Notes under the pieces: generated by a model
Seen by the model: only the letters and a program-made list of their open reading frames with translations
Told to the model about the DNA's origin: nothing
The model's database searches: none
Program-made: the position numbers and the translations under genes
Origin: JACMLD01 sp044227095
GTDB lineage: Bacteria > Bacteroidota > Bacteroidia > Chitinophagales > Chitinophagaceae
Length of the DNA: 64,000 nucleotides
NCBI GenBank assembly: GCA_044227095.1
Contig: JBGAFV010000001.1
Location: 2,976,001-3,040,000 of the forward strand
Reading direction: 5' to 3'
Part shown: piece after piece, positions 61,230 to 64,000 of the stretch
How positions within the stretch are numbered: position 1 is the first letter of the stretch
Layout: each line of letters starts with the position of its first letter

Positions 61230-61715
61230 TCATTTTGCTACTTTGAAGTCTTGATTACTGAAGGGTTGACTATCTGGAATTTTTACCACATTAAATTCAA
61301 AATTGACTGCACGATGGCAATTATTACAGGTGTTTGTCAGCAAAGTGTAACTATTTCTGAATAGTGTGGGATTTTTTTGTTGGATAGCGTTGTTGATGCT
61401 GTCTAAGGCCTGGCTGATCATTCCTATCATTTTGCTTTCTTTTCGTTCTGTTTGGAATTTCTGAATATCTTCAACGGTCTCCATGATCTCATGAACTTCA
61501 AAGTCTGCAAGTTTCCAATTTTCGTTTTGCCCGGCGAACCAAAGTTTGGAATGATGTACTTGAATGTTGGTCATAAATTCGCCAAATCCTGGTTTATATG
61601 TATTGGAAAGTCTATTTTCCAAACTATCAATGCGGTTTTGCAAAACACTGTTGTTCTGCTGCCGGTTACATGATAACAAACCTAAGATTAATATAATTGA
61701 CAATAGTTGTCTCAT
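61230..61715 (-). CDS. Small cytochrome-c-like lipoprotein
   Basis: This 161-residue protein has a lipobox (SIILILGLLSCNRQ, Cys near residue 16) and then a helical body with Gln/Glu-rich segments. It has a single heme-attachment motif TCNNCHRAV (CxxCH near residue 130) close to the C-terminus. This placement of a C-terminal CxxCH after four helices resembles cytochrome c'. The lipid anchor would place it on the periplasmic side. Electron partners unknown. Confidence 0.75.
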   Translation of the reverse strand: MRQLLSIILILGLLSCNRQQNNSVLQNRIDSLENRLSNTYKPGFGEFMTNIQVHHSKLWFAGQNENWKLADFEVHEIMETVEDIQKFQTERKESKMIGMISQALDSINNAIQQKNPTLFRNSYTLLTNTCNNCHRAVNFEFNVVKIPDSQPFSNQDFKVAK

Positions 61716-62094
61716 TTGCCATCAATTAATGTTATCAGAATGTTTATATGGTGACGTACAACGAGCAGGGCTTTATGCAGCTTGGGAATTGTATTCCGTT
61801 TGCCGATAATTGCTCACAGGGCCCTGCGGGCTATTGGATAAAGATAAAAAGTTGATGGCATATTCTAGCCAAATTAATATCGTCAAGCTGAATATGAAGC
61901 TAAATTGAAAAACAAAAATTGAAACACGGCTTTCGTCCGCCCGTATTTTGGCAAACCTCTGTTGTAAACATACGCTTTCTCCTCGTCATCTATACTGTCG
62001 GGCTCTGTTGCACCGAATGATGGTTGCCTTGCAGCGTTGACTTGTTAGAGTGGTGGTGTCATTGGTTTTGTCTGCAGAGCCGGTATAAATTGCA
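61716..62094. other. Intergenic region with nested inverted repeats
   Basis: No gene is recognised in this 379-bp stretch. It contains a nested structure at 61767-61827: outer 7-bp arms GCAGGGC and GCCCTGC and an inner 5-bp hairpin GGAAT-TGT-ATTCC. The right part (61921-62060) is richer in G+C than its surroundings. It may be a remnant of a transferred segment. Confidence 0.4.
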
Positions 62095-62502
62095 TCAGCT
62101 TTTTAATTCTTTGATTTTTGCTTTGATGTATTCCTCCTTATTCTTCTTCACTTCTTTGATTTCGGCTTTTTTGCCCTTGTCAATATCGTAATATTTTTCA
62201 GCCCATATCCCAATTTCAATCATTATGGGCAGCAAGTCAATTCCTTTATGTGTGAGTTTATACAAAACTTTTGCTTTGCTGTCGGGGTGACTCAATTTTT
62301 CAATCACTCCATTTTCTTCCAATGCCAACAATCGGGAGGCTAAAATATTAGTAGCAATACCTTCCGGCGATTTTAAAAAGTCGCCATAAGTACATTGCCT
62401 GGCATTCATTAAATCCCTTATAATCAACAGCGACCACTTATCTCCCCATACATCCAGGGAGCAACTTACAGGGCAATCCGACCTCTTATTATTCTTCGAC
62501 AT
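62095..62502 (-). CDS. HxlR family transcriptional regulator
   Basis: This 135-residue protein has the HxlR winged-helix pattern: CPVSCSLDVWGDKWSLLIIRDLMNARQCTYGDFLKSPEGIATNILASRLLALEENGVIEKL. SKAKVLYKLTHKGIDLLPIMIEIGIWAEKYY follows, and a Lys/Glu-rich tail ends it. The N-terminal cysteines (DCPVSCSLD) are possible redox sensors, as in related regulators of aldehyde or quinone stress. It is divergent from the SDR gene with two palindromes between them. Confidence 0.92.
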   Translation of the reverse strand: MSKNNKRSDCPVSCSLDVWGDKWSLLIIRDLMNARQCTYGDFLKSPEGIATNILASRLLALEENGVIEKLSHPDSKAKVLYKLTHKGIDLLPIMIEIGIWAEKYYDIDKGKKAEIKEVKKNKEEYIKAKIKELKS

Positions 62503-62533
62503 AAAAAAAAATTAAAAATATTTTTTAAAATTA

Positions 62534-62580
62534 CTTGCATTTTGCAAGTATGTTATATATTTGCACTTGCAATTTGCAAG
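62534..62580. promoter_or_regulatory. HxlR operators and promoter of the SDR operon
   Basis: Two 15-bp palindromes, CTTGCA-TTT-TGCAAG (62534-62548) and CTTGCA-ATT-TGCAAG (62566-62580), are 32 bp apart, three helical turns. Between them lies TATATTTG (62556-62563), a match to the Bacteroidota -7 box TAnnTTTG, with a TTG 18 bp upstream (62535-62537) inside the first palindrome. Binding of the divergent HxlR at both sites would shut the + strand promoter. Confidence 0.85.
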
Positions 62581-62615
62581 CAAAATTATAAATTATAAAA
62601 GTAAAATCAGTAAAA

Positions 62616-63419
62616 ATGAAAAAAAATATTTTAGTAACAGGGGCATCATCAGGCTTTGGTTTGTTAATCGCAAACAAGCTTCACGAAAATGGTTACAACG
62701 TAATTGGCACAAGCCGGAATCCTGAGCGGTATGTTGGAAAGTTGCCCTTTAAAATGGTTGCTCTCGACCTGGATTCCGAGGAGTCAATTAATACCTTTTC
62801 AGAAAGGCTATTCAAAGAAATTTCTCAATTAGATATTTTGATTAATAATGCTGGCTTTTTAGTATCAGGTATTGCAGAAGAAACTCCTATAGAATTAGGC
62901 AGGCAACAATTTGAAACCAACTTTTGGGGAACTATTAAGGTTACCAATGCTATTCTTCCGCATTTTAGAAAACAAAAATTTGGTAAAATAATAACTGTAG
63001 GTTCAATTGTAGGGTTGGTAGCATTCCCTAATGCGTCTTATTATTCTGCATCTAAACATGCACTTGAAGGCTATTTTAAAACACTACGTTATGAATTGAA
63101 TGAGTTTAATATCAGCGTAGCTATGATTGAGCCATCTGCTTTCAAAACAAGTATTTTGGATAATTCATCGTCACCTATCCATAAAATTAAAGACTACAAT
63201 ACATTAAGAGGCAAAATTGAAAAGTTTACCACTGATACTTTAGTGAAAAATGCCGAAGACCCGATAATAGTTGCACAAAAGGTACTTGAAGTAGTGCAAA
63301 CTGATAAGCCCAAATTCAGAAATATCGTTGGTAAAGGCACTTCTGTGTTAATTAATTTACAGCACTTTGCCTTTGGGACTTTAGAAAAAAATGTTCTTAA
63401 GCAATTAAACAAAAACTAA
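62616..63419 (+). CDS. Short-chain dehydrogenase/reductase under HxlR control
   Basis: This 267-residue protein has all SDR motifs: ILVTGASSGFGLLIANKL (TGxxxGxG), DILINNAGFL (NNAG), ITVGSIVGLVAFPNA (catalytic Ser), YYSASKHALEGY (YxxxK), then IEPSAFKTSI. It is divergent from the HxlR gene and has the operator pair in front. An alpha/beta hydrolase gene begins 37 bp downstream in the same orientation. HxlR-SDR-hydrolase clusters often deal with reactive carbonyls or quinones (family knowledge); substrate unknown. Confidence 0.9.
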   Translation: MKKNILVTGASSGFGLLIANKLHENGYNVIGTSRNPERYVGKLPFKMVALDLDSEESINTFSERLFKEISQLDILINNAGFLVSGIAEETPIELGRQQFETNFWGTIKVTNAILPHFRKQKFGKIITVGSIVGLVAFPNASYYSASKHALEGYFKTLRYELNEFNISVAMIEPSAFKTSILDNSSSPIHKIKDYNTLRGKIEKFTTDTLVKNAEDPIIVAQKVLEVVQTDKPKFRNIVGKGTSVLINLQHFAFGTLEKNVLKQLNKN

Positions 63420-63455
63420 AAATATATTTCTTCTAACAATATTAATGATACCAAA

Positions 63456-64000
63456 ATGACAAATACAAATTACAGCTACGCAACAGCCCCCACCAGGTTT
63501 GTAGAAGCTAACGGTATAAAATTCGCTTATCGCTCTTATGGCAAAGAAGGTGATATACCTGTAATTTATTTCAATCACTTAGCGGCAAACCTTGATAATT
63601 GCGATCCAAGAATTATGGATGCCATTGCAGCAAACCGTCAAATTATTTCTTTTGATTACCGTGGGGTTGGAGCTACTACAGGCGAGCAAGGAGAAAGTAT
63701 TGCTGATATGGCTAAAGATGGAATCGCTTTTATACATGCTTTGGGTTACAAACAGGTAGATATTCTTGCATTCTCAATGGGTGGATTTATTACTCAAGAA
63801 ATACTTTTAGCAGAACCGCAATTGGTTCGTAAGGCAATACTTGCAGGCACAGGTCCAAGAGGCGGTGCAGGCATACCGGATGTTGTAGCCACAACTTACA
63901 GCGATATTTTCAAATCATTACTCACATTCAGAGACGCCAAATTTTATTTATTTTTTACACAAAATAAACCAGGTAAAGATGCTGCCCGGAGTTTTCTAAA
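63456..64000 (+). CDS. Alpha/beta hydrolase, cut by the window end
   Basis: From the ATG at 63456 (MTNTNYSYATAPTRFVEANG) the frame is open for 181 codons to the window edge with no stop. The alpha/beta-hydrolase fold shows VIYFNHLAANLDNCDPRI, ISFDYRGVGAT, and the nucleophile elbow AFSMGGFITQE, then AILAGTGPRGG. The C-terminal acid and His lie outside the window. The gene follows the SDR by 37 bp in the same operon. Confidence 0.9.
   Translation, partial: MTNTNYSYATAPTRFVEANGIKFAYRSYGKEGDIPVIYFNHLAANLDNCDPRIMDAIAANRQIISFDYRGVGATTGEQGESIADMAKDGIAFIHALGYKQVDILAFSMGGFITQEILLAEPQLVRKAILAGTGPRGGAGIPDVVATTYSDIFKSLLTFRDAKFYLFFTQNKPGKDAARSFL

Noticed and set aside
61767..62060. An integron attC site
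   Set aside because: The core sites RYYYAAC and GTTRRRY are not both present in the right order.
1..64000. CRISPR array or rRNA operon
   Set aside because: No short direct-repeat array with spacers and no conserved rRNA segments were seen.

Overview
The window looks like a Bacteroidota chromosome, most likely Chitinophagaceae. The evidence is an AT-rich coding style, a TAnnTTTG-type promoter, paired FtsX/MacB-like permeases, many small VOC, DUF1801, YCII and DUF4440 proteins, and a CTnDOT-family conjugative element. No rRNA, tRNA, CRISPR array or insertion sequence was recognised.

Positions 1 to about 18.1 kb are the end of an integrative and conjugative element (ICE) that is visibly richer in G+C than what follows. 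It carries metal-related cargo (a DUF3570 outer-membrane protein, a P-type cation ATPase and a VIT/CCC1 transporter). Next comes an excision and mobilisation block in the CTnDOT order: rteC, two small helix-turn-helix excisionase-like genes, orf3-like DUF3945, and topoisomerase III (exc). After exc on the same strand come an ORF6N regulator, DUF1896 and an 1841-residue methylase/helicase. A second rteC paralogue faces this block from the other side. No integrase, relaxase or tra gene is in view, so the rest of the element must lie to the left or be missing.

From about 18.4 kb onward the DNA is chromosomal-looking and AT-rich, and most genes are on the minus strand. From 18.4 to 25 kb are small stress and repair genes: VOC, two DUF1801 proteins, an AlkD-like glycosylase, a ChbG-like deacetylase, a YCII plus ECF sigma pair with a hairpin between them, a GyrI-like protein and a GNAT. 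A three-copy tandem repeat of about 150-165 bp follows. From 25.5 to 38 kb are an SQR-like flavoprotein, an orphan molybdopterin oxidoreductase subunit, a subclass B1 metallo-beta-lactamase, membrane proteins, a prolyl oligopeptidase and an Arr-type rifamycin ADP-ribosyltransferase. From 38 to 53 kb are an SDR, a frameshifted SRPBCC gene, a DUF3857 transglutaminase-like protein, an M20 dipeptidase, two dihydrofolate-reductase-like proteins and many small secreted or lipid-anchored proteins.

From 53 to 59 kb there are two paralogous permeases of about 795 residues. Each has the same tandem 21-bp-spaced motif about 100 bp upstream of its start, which suggests one shared regulator. The end of the window holds an alpha/beta hydrolase, a peptidase E-like protein, a small cytochrome-c-like lipoprotein, and a divergent HxlR regulator/SDR/hydrolase locus with two matching palindromes in its promoter. 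Several genes or gene remnants show single-base homopolymer shifts (39.3 kb, 58.9 kb), which may be real decay or read error.
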